A program made the translations under genes and the position numbers. Positions 35,593 to 44,637 of a stretch of 64,000 nucleotides of DNA are shown one piece after another (the stretch's first letter is position 1; every line of letters starts with the position of its first letter). The DNA is from NORP294 sp047627915 (GTDB lineage Bacteria; Bacteroidota; Bacteroidia; Flavobacteriales_E; Vicingaceae), in the NCBI GenBank assembly GCA_047627915.1, contig JBLHTZ010000001.1:1-64000 (forward strand). The letters run 5' to 3'. Below the pieces are notes generated by a model that was not told where the DNA came from, ran no database searches, and was given only the letters and a program-made list of their open reading frames with translations.

Positions 35593-36723
35593 ATGAAAAT
35601 TGCCGTCAATACCAGACTTTTGGTTCCAGACAAAATGGACGGCATAGCTCGATTTGCATACGAAACACTTCAACTGATTACCAGAGCTCATCCCGAGATT
35701 CAATTCACCTTCATTTTTGACAGAACAGTTGAAGAGAATGCTTTTCAGTTTCCAGAAAATGTAACCTTTGTAACGATACCCCCTCCAGCACGCCATCCAA
35801 TTTTATGGTTCATTTGGTTCGAAATAAGTGTAAAACGATACATTAACCAAAATAATTTTGACTTATTCCTTTCTCCGGAAGGATGGATTCCTCCTCGTCT
35901 AAATTGTAAAAGTTTAGCTGTTATTCACGATCTAAACTTTGAGCATCATCCCGAAAATATTATTTGGAGTCACAGAAAGTACTTATTGTATTTCTTCCCA
36001 AAGTTCGCTCAACGTGCTACGAGAATTGCCACTGTCTCGGAATATTCCAAGCAAGACATTGCTTCGACCTACCATATTCCTACAACTCAAATTGATGTAG
36101 TTTACAACGGAGCTAACGAGGTTTTTGAACCAACCTTGGAAACAAAAAAGTTGGAATTTAAGGAACGCTACACCTCAAAAAATGACTTTTTTATTTTCAT
36201 TGGAACAATCCATCCAAGAAAAAACTTAGAGCATTTATTATTGGCATTTGAAGAGTTTAAAACCCGCGCTGCTAGTGAGACCAAACTATTGATAGTAGGC
36301 AATAAAAAATGGTGGCCAACCGAGTTGGAGAAGACGTATCAATCAATGACGTATAAAGAAGACGTCTGCTTTATGGGCAGGCTTTCTGACGAAGAACTTT
36401 CTGTGGCACTATCTAGCGCTTTAGCTCTTACCTACCTTCCCTATTTTGAAGGATTTGGAATTCCAATTTTAGAAGCTTTTCAAACAGAGACAGCAGTAAT
36501 CACCTCGAACGTAACGTCAATGCCGGAGGTAGCAGCAGATGCAGCGATATTGTGTGATCCCAAAAAAGTAAGCCAAATTGCTGATGCAATGCTATTAATT
36601 GCGAATCAGTCTGAAAAAAGAACTGATTTAATAGAAAAAGGAAAACTTAGAAAACAAGATTTTTCTTGGGAAAAAAGTGCCAATCTATTGTGGAATAGTA
36701 TTGAAAAGACCTTAAAAAATTGA
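35593..36723 (+). CDS. family 4 glycosyltransferase
   Basis: The 376-residue GT-B fold retaining enzyme has an N-terminal acceptor domain (1-175, MDGIARFAYETL) and a C-terminal nucleotide-sugar domain with IGTIHPRKNLEHLLLAF and the EX7E-type motif EGFGIPILE (about 285). It transfers a sugar from an activated donor, probably during surface polysaccharide synthesis given the flippase and methyltransferase alongside. Its TGA overlaps the TTG start of rnhB, so rnhB is translationally coupled. Confidence 0.93.
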   Translation: MKIAVNTRLLVPDKMDGIARFAYETLQLITRAHPEIQFTFIFDRTVEENAFQFPENVTFVTIPPPARHPILWFIWFEISVKRYINQNNFDLFLSPEGWIPPRLNCKSLAVIHDLNFEHHPENIIWSHRKYLLYFFPKFAQRATRIATVSEYSKQDIASTYHIPTTQIDVVYNGANEVFEPTLETKKLEFKERYTSKNDFFIFIGTIHPRKNLEHLLLAFEEFKTRAASETKLLIVGNKKWWPTELEKTYQSMTYKEDVCFMGRLSDEELSVALSSALALTYLPYFEGFGIPILEAFQTETAVITSNVTSMPEVAADAAILCDPKKVSQIADAMLLIANQSEKRTDLIEKGKLRKQDFSWEKSANLLWNSIEKTLKN

Positions 36724-37304
36724 GGTTAAAAAATTACTATACAAAAGGACTAGTAGAGGTTGGTTGCGATGAAGCAGGCAGAGGTTGCTATGCTGGACCT
36801 GTTTACGCTGCTGCCGTAATTTTGAATCCTAATAAACGAAATACTTCCCTAAACGATTCTAAAAAACTCAATAAAAAAACAAGGGATGAATTACGACTAT
36901 GGATTGAAGAAAATGCTTTAGATTGGGCGGTTGGAATAGTTTCAGCGAAAGAGATTGATGAAATAAATATTCTGAATGCTTCTTTTTTAGCCATGCACCG
37001 AGCAATTGACCAGCTTCAGTTGAATTTCGATCACTTGCTAATAGATGGCAATCGTTTTACTCCTTACCCTTTTGTTCCCCATACTTGTATTGTAAAAGGA
37101 GATGGGAAGTTTAAAAATATCGCAGCGGCTTCAATTCTGGCTAAAACTCATCGCGACGAATACATGCAGCAAATTGCCAAAGACTATCCCATTTACGATT
37201 GGCAAAATAATCAAGGATACGGAACCCTAAACCATCGAAATGCTCTAAAAGAGTTTGGAACTTGCGAGCATCACCGAACAAGTTTCAATCTATTTCGTAA
37301 ATAA
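36720..37304 (+). CDS. rnhB: ribonuclease HII
   Basis: RNase HII cleaves RNA in RNA-DNA hybrids and excises single ribonucleotides from DNA. The 194 residues include the catalytic pair D17-E18 in VGCDEAGRGCYAGPVYAAAV, LLIDGNRF with the third acid, and AAASILAKTHRDEYM. The start is TTG 36720, in a TTGA overlap with the preceding stop; no ATG precedes the conserved D-E motif. It is carried on a surface-glycan transcript, probably by chance. Confidence 0.95.
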   Translation: MRLKNYYTKGLVEVGCDEAGRGCYAGPVYAAAVILNPNKRNTSLNDSKKLNKKTRDELRLWIEENALDWAVGIVSAKEIDEINILNASFLAMHRAIDQLQLNFDHLLIDGNRFTPYPFVPHTCIVKGDGKFKNIAAASILAKTHRDEYMQQIAKDYPIYDWQNNQGYGTLNHRNALKEFGTCEHHRTSFNLFRK

Positions 37305-37373
37305 TAACATAGAGTTTTGGTAAGTCATTTCTTCCATTTAAAAGATAGATGGTCTTAAAAATTCTTAATATAT

Positions 37374-37381
37374 TACATTTG
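37374..37381 (+). promoter_or_regulatory. -7 box before the 37407 lipoprotein gene
   Basis: TACATTTG matches TAnnTTTG and lies 25 nt before ATG 37407. No TTG is seen at -33. The 102-bp gap holds nothing else recognisable. Confidence 0.45.
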
Positions 37382-37406
37382 TCCTACTAACCTCTAATAC
37401 TCTTAG

Positions 37407-39098
37407 ATGAAAAATCTATTCAAAACAACTTTACTAATCACAACAATCGCTTGTGGATTTTACGCATGCACAGAGGATTACTTTGAATTTGAAAAAATAA
37501 ATATAGATGACTGGAATCCGAACTTTGCTGTTCCGTTAATGAGTTCAAACCTCAGCTTAGCGGACATAGTAATAAAAAAGGACACCAATGGAGATATTTT
37601 CACTACAGCTAGCGGTGGTTTAGAAATAGTTTATAGAAGCTCTGTTCTCTCCTCAGACACATCGACCGTAATTAACATTCCAACAGAAAATTTTGCTGAT
37701 ACTATTTTTAGTCCTGGCATTCCAGCTGGAGCCCCTTTCAACAATGGTCAACTTGTTAATTTTCCCGGTGAATCTACAGAGATAAAAATTATTGACAATA
37801 GTAGATTTGGAATTGTAGTAGATAGTATGACATTAAAATCAGGGACTTTAGCCTTTACTTTAGAGAATTCATTTCCTTATGACATTCAAATTGATGCAAA
37901 ATTTCGAACGTTTACAGATTCCCTAGGAGACACGTTAACTTTAACCTATACCATTCCGGCAGCTCCCCAAGGAGACTCTGTGATTCAATCTCAAACAGTA
38001 GACCTAAAAGGGTATCAAGTAAATCTATCCGAAGACAAAAATGGTAACCCTGCGGACAATACAATACCCATTGATTTAAAATACTCAGTTCAACTTATAT
38101 CGGGTGTTGCCAGTAACACAAATGATAGACTTGAAATGACAGGTACTATAACCAATATTGACTTTAAAGAATTTTATGGCTCATTAGGAAGTACTCCACT
38201 GCCATTGGAAAGAGACAGTATCGCGATTGACTTCTTCAAGAATTTTCAAGAATTCGCTAAGGAGGATCTTTTCATCTCTAATCCTACGTTAAGGCTTACT
38301 GCGAAAAACAGTTTCTCCTGCCCTATGAACTTCGAGTTCAGTTATTTGAATGCAGTGAATCCAAAGCGAAACCCAAGTGTAATTGGTTTTGATATTCCAA
38401 CTGAATTAAAACCTTTAGCCATTAATTTTCCTGATAAGTACGGTGTAGCTCAAACTGTTTTTGAATTAAATAATGTCAATAGCAATCTCGACACCATTTT
38501 ATCACACCTTACAAAATCAATTGCATTTGATTCTAAGGCCTTATTTAATCCAAATGGCGAGCCACCGAGAAATGGACAACGGAGAAACTTTATCACCGAC
38601 ACTAGTGATTTAGGTCTTGATCTTGAATTCAGAATTCCGTTTGAAGGCAGAGCCATTGGATTTTTTATTGAAGATACCATTAATATTACACTGGAGCAAA
38701 TTAGCGATTTAACAGACGGCACGCTGAGAATCTATGCTGAAAATGGTTTCCCAATGGATGTAGATTTACAACTTACTTTTTTGGATAGCAACGGTACTGA
38801 CCTAGGAAAATTAATTTTGCCTAGTAACCCTATCTACTCCAACGGTTATGGTATGATTTTACCTTCCGCCCCAACCAAATTAGTGAATGGAGGTTTAGAG
38901 GCAGATGGATTTAGTACAAACATAACGGATACTAAAATTAATCGAGAGCGGTTGAAAAGAATTTCTAGAACCGCAAAGGTGGCACTTTCTGCCAAACTTT
39001 CTACAGAGGGAGCAAACACAGGAACCAATGTTATTTTCAATTCTGATAACCGCCTTAAGATTATCATTTCGTTAAACTCAATCCTTAGCTTCAATTAA
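37407..39098 (+). CDS. envelope lipoprotein, function unknown
   Basis: The 563-residue protein has a lipoprotein-like signal (1-21; Cys16 in TTIAC or Cys21 in FYAC could be lipidated). The mature part is beta-rich, with many short Thr/Asp/Asn segments and a repeated theme of hydrophobic strands (LTLTYTIPAAPQGDS, LDLEFRIPFEGRAIG), suggesting several immunoglobulin-like or beta-sandwich modules. I recognise no catalytic motif. The next gene, 11 bp downstream, encodes an outer membrane barrel-like protein, so the two may be partners. I recall similar pairs only within Bacteroidota, without an assigned role. Confidence 0.8.
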   Translation: MKNLFKTTLLITTIACGFYACTEDYFEFEKINIDDWNPNFAVPLMSSNLSLADIVIKKDTNGDIFTTASGGLEIVYRSSVLSSDTSTVINIPTENFADTIFSPGIPAGAPFNNGQLVNFPGESTEIKIIDNSRFGIVVDSMTLKSGTLAFTLENSFPYDIQIDAKFRTFTDSLGDTLTLTYTIPAAPQGDSVIQSQTVDLKGYQVNLSEDKNGNPADNTIPIDLKYSVQLISGVASNTNDRLEMTGTITNIDFKEFYGSLGSTPLPLERDSIAIDFFKNFQEFAKEDLFISNPTLRLTAKNSFSCPMNFEFSYLNAVNPKRNPSVIGFDIPTELKPLAINFPDKYGVAQTVFELNNVNSNLDTILSHLTKSIAFDSKALFNPNGEPPRNGQRRNFITDTSDLGLDLEFRIPFEGRAIGFFIEDTINITLEQISDLTDGTLRIYAENGFPMDVDLQLTFLDSNGTDLGKLILPSNPIYSNGYGMILPSAPTKLVNGGLEADGFSTNITDTKINRERLKRISRTAKVALSAKLSTEGANTGTNVIFNSDNRLKIIISLNSILSFN

Positions 39099-39109
39099 AA
39101 GACAGAGCC

Positions 39110-40504
39110 ATGAAAAATTATCTAATTACACTTAGTCTTTGTCTTCTATTTTCTATTGCCAGCAAGGCGCAGCAAGATTTGACATTATTCAATTTTAACG
39201 ACATTCCACAATCTTCCTACTCAAACCCTGCCAATCAATTTAATGGCAAATTCTTCATAGGGCTTCCTGTTTTGTCTTCTTCCTATTACAGTGTAAGTAA
39301 CAGTGGTTTCGCGTATTCAGATTTCATCAAAAAAGATGGGGACTCTTTACGGTTAGATTTTAATTCAATGATATCTGGTCTTGAAAAAGAAAATTTTATG
39401 TCATTTAATACAAAAATTGACCTGATTTCATTTGGGTTTAAAGTTGGAAAACGAACCCAAATCATGTTTAATGTAACTGAAAATATAAATTTTAGATTCA
39501 ATTACACTAAAGATTTAATGACCTTCATTCATAAAGGAAACTTAGCGTTTAACGATAATACTGCTGACTTTACTGGAACAGCTTTTTCAGCAAATTATTA
39601 TAGGGAATATGGGGTCAGCTTATCACACCAGTTTAGTGATAAATTAAGAGTAGGTGCTCGTTTAAAATATCTTTATGGACTTGCAAACTTAGATACAAAG
39701 AGATCGGATCTTAAATTAACTACAGATCCTAATACTTATGCATTAACTGCAACTTCAGACATCCTAATCAACTCCTCCGGCAATACTGATTTTCTCAGCT
39801 CATCGAACCTAACAGGCGTGGAAGGGTTTCTTTCCGGTACAGGCAATAGAGGGTTTGGAGTTGATTTAGGTGTGAACTATGAGCTTAATGAGAAGTTAAG
39901 CCTTAATGCAAGTGTATTGGATTTAGGTTTCATTAATTGGAATTCAAATACAACAAATTACCTGATAGATAAGGGCCGATCTTACTTCGACGGAATTGAA
40001 ATAGATGCCTTTTCTCCTCAGGGTGATACGACTAGCGCTTCTTCTTATGATCGACTTGTAGATTCATTAGAAGTGGCTTTCAACGTGCAGGAAACCAATG
40101 AAAGTTACACGAACCCACTTGTCGGTAGAATTTATTTAGGTGCCAATTATAAATTTAACGAGAAACTTGTGTTTGGTGGTTTGATACAAAGTGAATTTTA
40201 TAAAAAAAACATTAAACCGTCATTAACATTAAGCACAAATTACAAGGTCTCAAAATGGATTGGGTTAGCAGCTTCTTACAGCATGATTAATCGCTCTTTT
40301 AATAACCTTGGAATTGGCATTAACATAAATCCAGGGCCAGTTCAAATTTATATCGTAAGCGATAATATTCTTAGTGGATTTAGACCTCAACATGCGAGAC
40401 ATGCTCAGGTTCGGGCAGGGATTAATTTTATTTTTGGAAGTACAAAGACACGGGAAATTAACCCCTCTTATAGCGGAGTGATAGATAAGAAAGAAAAAGA
40501 ATAA
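39110..40504 (+). CDS. DUF5723-like outer membrane protein
   Basis: The 464-residue protein has a signal peptide (1-20, cleavage after SKA). The mature part is made of alternating amphipathic strands, begins DLTLFNFNDIPQSSYSNPAN, and ends with a barrel-like segment (RAGINFIFG) plus a charged tail. This is the pattern of DUF5723 proteins, which look like PorV/FadL-type barrels. It is co-transcribed with the 37407 lipoprotein and closed by a strong terminator at 40547-40580. A role in T9SS or surface assembly is possible but unproven. Confidence 0.82.
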   Translation: MKNYLITLSLCLLFSIASKAQQDLTLFNFNDIPQSSYSNPANQFNGKFFIGLPVLSSSYYSVSNSGFAYSDFIKKDGDSLRLDFNSMISGLEKENFMSFNTKIDLISFGFKVGKRTQIMFNVTENINFRFNYTKDLMTFIHKGNLAFNDNTADFTGTAFSANYYREYGVSLSHQFSDKLRVGARLKYLYGLANLDTKRSDLKLTTDPNTYALTATSDILINSSGNTDFLSSSNLTGVEGFLSGTGNRGFGVDLGVNYELNEKLSLNASVLDLGFINWNSNTTNYLIDKGRSYFDGIEIDAFSPQGDTTSASSYDRLVDSLEVAFNVQETNESYTNPLVGRIYLGANYKFNEKLVFGGLIQSEFYKKNIKPSLTLSTNYKVSKWIGLAASYSMINRSFNNLGIGININPGPVQIYIVSDNILSGFRPQHARHAQVRAGINFIFGSTKTREINPSYSGVIDKKEKE

Positions 40505-40546
40505 CTCGTAACCGGTTCATAATAAGATAACAAAATCAACACTTTT

Positions 40547-40580
40547 AAAGAACCGGGCAAGGCCGGTTCTTTTTATTTTT
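40547..40580 (+). terminator. rho-independent terminator
   Basis: AAAGAACCGG (40547-40556), a 6-nt loop and CCGGTTCTTT (40563-40572) give a perfect 10-bp stem followed by a T-rich tail. It ends the 37407-40504 operon, just before the hydrolase gene at 40586. Confidence 0.88.
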
Positions 40581-40585
40581 ACAGC

Positions 40586-41254
40586 ATGATAAACAAACCC
40601 GTCATTTATTGCATTCCTGGATTGGGATTAGACCATCGGTTATTTAGAAAACTATCAATTTCTGGAGTCGAGCTCAAATTTCTGGACTATATAGAGCCAC
40701 TAGATGATGAACCAGTTGCAGCTTATGCGAAGAGAATGGCAGACAAAATTGAAGATGAAGTTTTTTCAATATTAGGAATGAGCTTAGGCGGTATACTGGC
40801 GATAGAAATTTCTAGACTTAAAAAGACAGAACACTTGTTTTTAATCTCTACCGTAAAAAACAAATCTGAAGTTCCTAGTATTTTTAAATACATGGACCTC
40901 TTACCGACAAAAAATAAAACAGCATCAAAACTTGCTATTGAAGCAAGTGTGGCTTTCAAACCTTACTACGACAAATCAGATGCTGCCGGGAATAAATTGT
41001 TTGAAGCCATGATTCATGCCGCAAGCCACAAAATGCTAGCATGGGGGGTTAAATCAATCTCAAATTGGACTTATAACGAGGAATTAACCTGCCCTTTTTA
41101 TCATTTACACGGAACTGCTGACCTGATTTTTCCGCTAAAAAACATTGATAAAGCGGAGTCAGTTAAAGGAGCGACACACTACATGGTGTATAACAACGCC
41201 GAGGAAGTGTCTAAACGAATTGAGGCGAGAATAAAAATCCTCGCCTCAAAATGA
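40586..41254 (+). CDS. alpha/beta hydrolase
   Basis: The 222-residue compact hydrolase has an oxyanion region IPGLGLDHRLF (10-20), nucleophile elbow GMSLG (64-68, S66) and probable catalytic histidine H195 in KGATHYMVYN near the C-terminus. No signal peptide is visible, so it is cytoplasmic. The substrate is unknown. It begins 6 bp after the terminator tail, so its promoter must overlap that terminator; a near-match TATTTTTA lies there. Its 3' end contains a 10-bp hairpin. Confidence 0.86.
   Translation: MINKPVIYCIPGLGLDHRLFRKLSISGVELKFLDYIEPLDDEPVAAYAKRMADKIEDEVFSILGMSLGGILAIEISRLKKTEHLFLISTVKNKSEVPSIFKYMDLLPTKNKTASKLAIEASVAFKPYYDKSDAAGNKLFEAMIHAASHKMLAWGVKSISNWTYNEELTCPFYHLHGTADLIFPLKNIDKAESVKGATHYMVYNNAEEVSKRIEARIKILASK
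41220..41249. terminator. hairpin between convergent genes, possible bidirectional terminator
   Basis: TTGAGGCGAG (41220-41229) and CTCGCCTCAA (41240-41249) pair perfectly over 10 bp with a 10-nt A-rich loop. It sits within the last codons of the hydrolase gene and 25 bp beyond the tpx stop. There is no T-run on either side, so termination is less certain than at 40547. Confidence 0.5.
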
Positions 41255-41273
41255 TCTTAGTGTAATCAACTAC

Positions 41274-41783
41274 TTAACCGATTGCCTCAACAGCTACTTT
41301 TGCAGCATCGTAGTTTGGCTCATGGGTAATGTCATCTACTTCTTCTTTATAAGTAATGTTGTTGTCTTTATCTAGCACCAAAACTACTCTGGCAAATAAG
41401 CCTTTTAGTGGTCCCGTAGTCATTTCTACGTTGTACTGACTTGCAAAATCGTTATACCTAAAGTCAGATGCATTAATAATAGTTTCTAAACCTTCTGATG
41501 CGCAAAAGCGTTTCATGGCAAATGGTAAATCTTTAGAAATCATTAAACCTACCGTATCTTCTCTACCTGCCATTTGTTGGTTAAAGGCTTTCGCTTCCAT
41601 TTGACAAATGCCTGTATCTAAACTAGGTACGACAATTAGAACTTTCTTTTTCCCTTCAAAATCAGCTAGTGAACCTTCGCTCAAATCATCTTTAACAAAT
41701 GTAAAGTCAGCTGCTTTATCTCCAACATTTGGAATAGTTCCACTTACTTCAATCGGGTCTCCTTTAAATTTTATGTTACTCAT
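41274..41783 (-). CDS. tpx: thiol peroxidase Tpx (atypical 2-Cys peroxiredoxin)
   Basis: Tpx reduces hydrogen peroxide and lipid hydroperoxides using thioredoxin. The 169 residues start MSNIKFKGDPIEVSG, with peroxidatic C60 in PSLDTGICQMEA and resolving C94 in KRFCASEG, matching the family spacing (C61/C95 in E. coli). I chose ATG 41783: a further upstream ATG at 41822 adds a Cys-rich 13-residue stretch absent from Tpx proteins. It is transcribed alone and convergent with the hydrolase gene. Confidence 0.96.
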   Translation of the reverse strand: MSNIKFKGDPIEVSGTIPNVGDKAADFTFVKDDLSEGSLADFEGKKKVLIVVPSLDTGICQMEAKAFNQQMAGREDTVGLMISKDLPFAMKRFCASEGLETIINASDFRYNDFASQYNVEMTTGPLKGLFARVVLVLDKDNNITYKEEVDDITHEPNYDAAKVAVEAIG

Positions 41784-41917
41784 AGTTATAGTTGTTTTAG
41801 TGATACAACAGCAAAAGCGCAATGCTGTTCATGCGTATAAAATTACTATAACAAAAATGAATTAGACGACAAATAAGAGGATCATTTTAAGGTTAACTTA
41901 GCACCAAAACCAACTAA

Positions 41918-43129
41918 ATGAAATCTCAACAATTCAGCTTTACCAACAATAGAGGTTACGAATTAAGCGCACAAGTAGAGTTTCCTGTAGACCAAAAACC
42001 AATGGCGTATGCCATTTTTGCGCATTGTTTTACCTGCTCAAAAAACTTACTTGCCATTAAACACATTAGTCGTGGACTGACTTCAAAAGGCATTGCCGTT
42101 CTATTGTTTGATTTTACAGGTTTAGGTGGTAGCGAAGGAGAGTTTGAAAGCACAACGTTTACCTCTAACATACAAGACGTTTTTGCCGCTGCTGACTTTT
42201 TAACAAAGAATTACGAGGCTCCAAAAATTATAATAGGTCACTCGCTTGGTGGAGCAGCCGCTTTGTTTGCCGGTTCACAACTCGATTGCATTGAAGCTGT
42301 AGTAACCATTGGCGCACCATTTGACCCTTACCATGTGACCAAATTATTGGCTGAAAAAGTAGACGAAATTCAGGAAAAAGGAAAAGCCACAGTAAACATT
42401 GGTGGCAGACCCTTCACGATAGCGAAAGATTTTATTGATGATTTAAAAAATCATAAACCTGAAGAAGTAGCAAAAAAACTTCGAAAAGCCTTACTCATCT
42501 TGCATTCCCCACAAGACACCATTGTTGGTATTGACAATGCCGCAAAAATGTATGCAGCTGCACTTCACCCTAAAAGTTTTATCTCGTTAGATGGAGCAGA
42601 TCACTTATTAAGTAAAAGAGCAGATTCAATTTATGTCGGAAACATGATTGCAGCTTGGGTAGAGAAATACTTAAACCCTGACAATAAAAAAGTCCCTTTA
42701 AAAAGCAAAAGCCAAGTAGTTTCAAAAACGGAACAAGGCAGCTTTACGACTGAAATGAAAGCAGGTAACCACCACTTTCTAGCGGACGAGCCAGAAGAGG
42801 TTGGAGGCGCAGGTTTAGGCCCTTCGCCTTATGAACTGATTAGTTCTGGGCTAGCAGCTTGCACATCTATGACTTTACACATGTACGCAGCTAGAAAAAA
42901 ATGGGATTTACAAGAGGTCGTCGTGCATGTTGACCATAATAAAGATTATGCTGAAGATTGCGCTGAATGTGAAAAATCGAGTTCCAAGATTGATCATTTC
43001 AGCAGAAAGATCGAACTTTCAGGAGACTTGGATGATACGCAACGGCAAAAGTTACTTGAAATAGCGGATAAATGTCCCGTTCATAAAACCTTGCATTCGG
43101 AAATTAAAGTGATTACAGAGCTGGTTTAA
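41918..43129 (+). CDS. alpha/beta hydrolase-OsmC fusion
   Basis: The 403 residues comprise an N-terminal alpha/beta hydrolase (about 1-255; GHSLG elbow 107-111, S109, with DGADHLL carrying the histidine) fused to an OsmC-like peroxidase domain (about 270-403) with the two conserved cysteines in LAACTSMTLHMY and ADKCPVHKTLHSE. OsmC proteins reduce organic hydroperoxides. The fusion could couple release of a peroxidised acyl chain to its reduction, an inference. It is divergent from tpx, so two thiol peroxidases share this intergenic region. The end overlaps the convergent helicase gene by 4 bp. Confidence 0.93.
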   Translation: MKSQQFSFTNNRGYELSAQVEFPVDQKPMAYAIFAHCFTCSKNLLAIKHISRGLTSKGIAVLLFDFTGLGGSEGEFESTTFTSNIQDVFAAADFLTKNYEAPKIIIGHSLGGAAALFAGSQLDCIEAVVTIGAPFDPYHVTKLLAEKVDEIQEKGKATVNIGGRPFTIAKDFIDDLKNHKPEEVAKKLRKALLILHSPQDTIVGIDNAAKMYAAALHPKSFISLDGADHLLSKRADSIYVGNMIAAWVEKYLNPDNKKVPLKSKSQVVSKTEQGSFTTEMKAGNHHFLADEPEEVGGAGLGPSPYELISSGLAACTSMTLHMYAARKKWDLQEVVVHVDHNKDYAEDCAECEKSSSKIDHFSRKIELSGDLDDTQRQKLLEIADKCPVHKTLHSEIKVITELV

Positions 43130-44523
43130 TCAAAAAACTGATCATTAAAATTGACCAAATACAATTTTTCGGTTGCTCTAGTTACAGCGGTATATAACCA
43201 TCGGGCATATTCTGTATCCAACATTTCTTCTGTAAGGTAACCTTGGTCTACAAACACTGCTTTCCATTGTCCTCCTTGTGATTTGTGACACGTTACCGCA
43301 TATCCAAACTTTACTTGTAAGGCATTGAAATAAGGATTCTTTTTCAGCAGCTCCATTTTTATGCGTTTGTTCGGTATCTCAACGTAATCCTCCATTACAG
43401 TCTCAAATAACCTTTGACTATCTTCTTTGGTTAACGAAGGAGCTTCAGAATGAATGGAATCTAATAAAAGCTTAACGTCTATCGGTTGTAATTGAGGGTA
43501 ATCAATTAACCGAACTGTAGCATTCAAAAAACGAAATCCATACAATTCTTCAATGTTTCCCATTCCCATAACTTCTGCAACATCTCCATTAGCGACAAAA
43601 CTTACTGGAGATGTTTCATCTAACCAGAAGTAATTATTTTTCACCACCATCAGGTAATCTCCGGTAGCAATCTCGTTATCCAAGTCCTTTATTCGAACTC
43701 GAATCTGCTGGTTAAAGATGTTCGCTCTCTTATTCGATCGAGTGATTACGATCGTATCATCTGCTCCATATTTTGAAAAACAGGTATGTAATTCATCTTC
43801 TAACTCCAACCCATCAATTCGTTTAACATCATCAAACCCCTCAAGTTCAAATTTTAAAACTGGTTTTTTTGCTTGTGTTTGATTCCGGATTAAGGTTGCA
43901 TTGTGCAATATTCCAGATTCCAACGATTGACGCATGACTTGTGACAACTCTACTCCCTTTAATTTCAAGTAATAATTTGACATTAGATATTTGGGATCTA
44001 AGGCTGGGCTTAACAATTTGCCTACAGGAGGCAATTGAGCAATGTCTCCTATAAAAACCAAACGACAATTTTTACCACTAAAAACATATTCGATTAAGTC
44101 ATCCAGCAAACTCTGCTCGTATGCTCCACCATCAGAAATCATAGAAGCCTCATCGATAATAAAAATAGTATTGGTATGAAGGTTGGCTCCTAGTTTAAAA
44201 TGAGTTTGTCCATCTTTCCCTCGTTCACTTTGATAAATTTTTTTGTGAATAGTATAAGCTGGCTTCTTTGAAAAGTTAGAAAGCACCTTAGCAGCTCGTC
44301 CAGTTGGTGCCAATAAGACAGATTTCAACTGAAAACTTGGAAACGTTTTGATCATTGCGGCAATAGCGGTCGTTTTTCCTGTTCCGGCATACCCTCGAAT
44401 AATAAAACCAGCTCTTTCTGCGTTCTGAAACAAAAAACGCTCCATACGCTCCACCAAATCAACTTGATCGGAGGTTGGAACACCAGGTAAAAAACCATAA
44501 AATTTCTGCTGAAAAGCACTCAT
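43126..44523 (-). CDS. RecD-like superfamily 1 ATP-dependent DNA helicase
   Basis: The 465-residue SF1B helicase has Walker A GYAGTGKTT (44-52), motif II FIIDEASMI, the arginine region QVMRQ, SH3-like insertion sequence, motif V YAVTCHKSQGGQW and motif VI YTAVTRATEKLYLV. It is shorter than RecD2 and has no RecB/RecC partner nearby, so it belongs to the stand-alone RecD-like/Dda-like type common in Bacteroidota. It is probably used in recombination or fork repair. It is convergent with the OsmC fusion gene (4-bp overlap). Confidence 0.92.
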   Translation of the reverse strand: MSAFQQKFYGFLPGVPTSDQVDLVERMERFLFQNAERAGFIIRGYAGTGKTTAIAAMIKTFPSFQLKSVLLAPTGRAAKVLSNFSKKPAYTIHKKIYQSERGKDGQTHFKLGANLHTNTIFIIDEASMISDGGAYEQSLLDDLIEYVFSGKNCRLVFIGDIAQLPPVGKLLSPALDPKYLMSNYYLKLKGVELSQVMRQSLESGILHNATLIRNQTQAKKPVLKFELEGFDDVKRIDGLELEDELHTCFSKYGADDTIVITRSNKRANIFNQQIRVRIKDLDNEIATGDYLMVVKNNYFWLDETSPVSFVANGDVAEVMGMGNIEELYGFRFLNATVRLIDYPQLQPIDVKLLLDSIHSEAPSLTKEDSQRLFETVMEDYVEIPNKRIKMELLKKNPYFNALQVKFGYAVTCHKSQGGQWKAVFVDQGYLTEEMLDTEYARWLYTAVTRATEKLYLVNFNDQFFD

Positions 44524-44601
44524 GAATAACCAAATACGTAGGTTGGTAAATTTAACCTTATCGAATCAGATAAAGACCTTCCGATAAAATCAAAAAAATG
44601 G

Positions 44602-44609
44602 TAGATTTG
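44602..44609 (+). promoter_or_regulatory. -7 box of the 44638-47071 gene group
   Basis: TAGATTTG matches TAnnTTTG and lies 28 nt before ATG 44638. The -33 position reads CTT rather than TTG. Confidence 0.45.
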
Positions 44610-44637
44610 TGAGCTTAGAACTAAAAATTTAGGATCA

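Noticed and set aside
40511..40518. AACCGGTT palindrome after the DUF5723-like gene
   Set aside because: It is only 8 bp, unrepeated, and not placed on any promoter I can see.
41784..41822. N-terminal extension of Tpx
   Set aside because: The extra 13 residues are Cys-rich and absent from the family; ATG 41783 gives the standard cysteine numbering.
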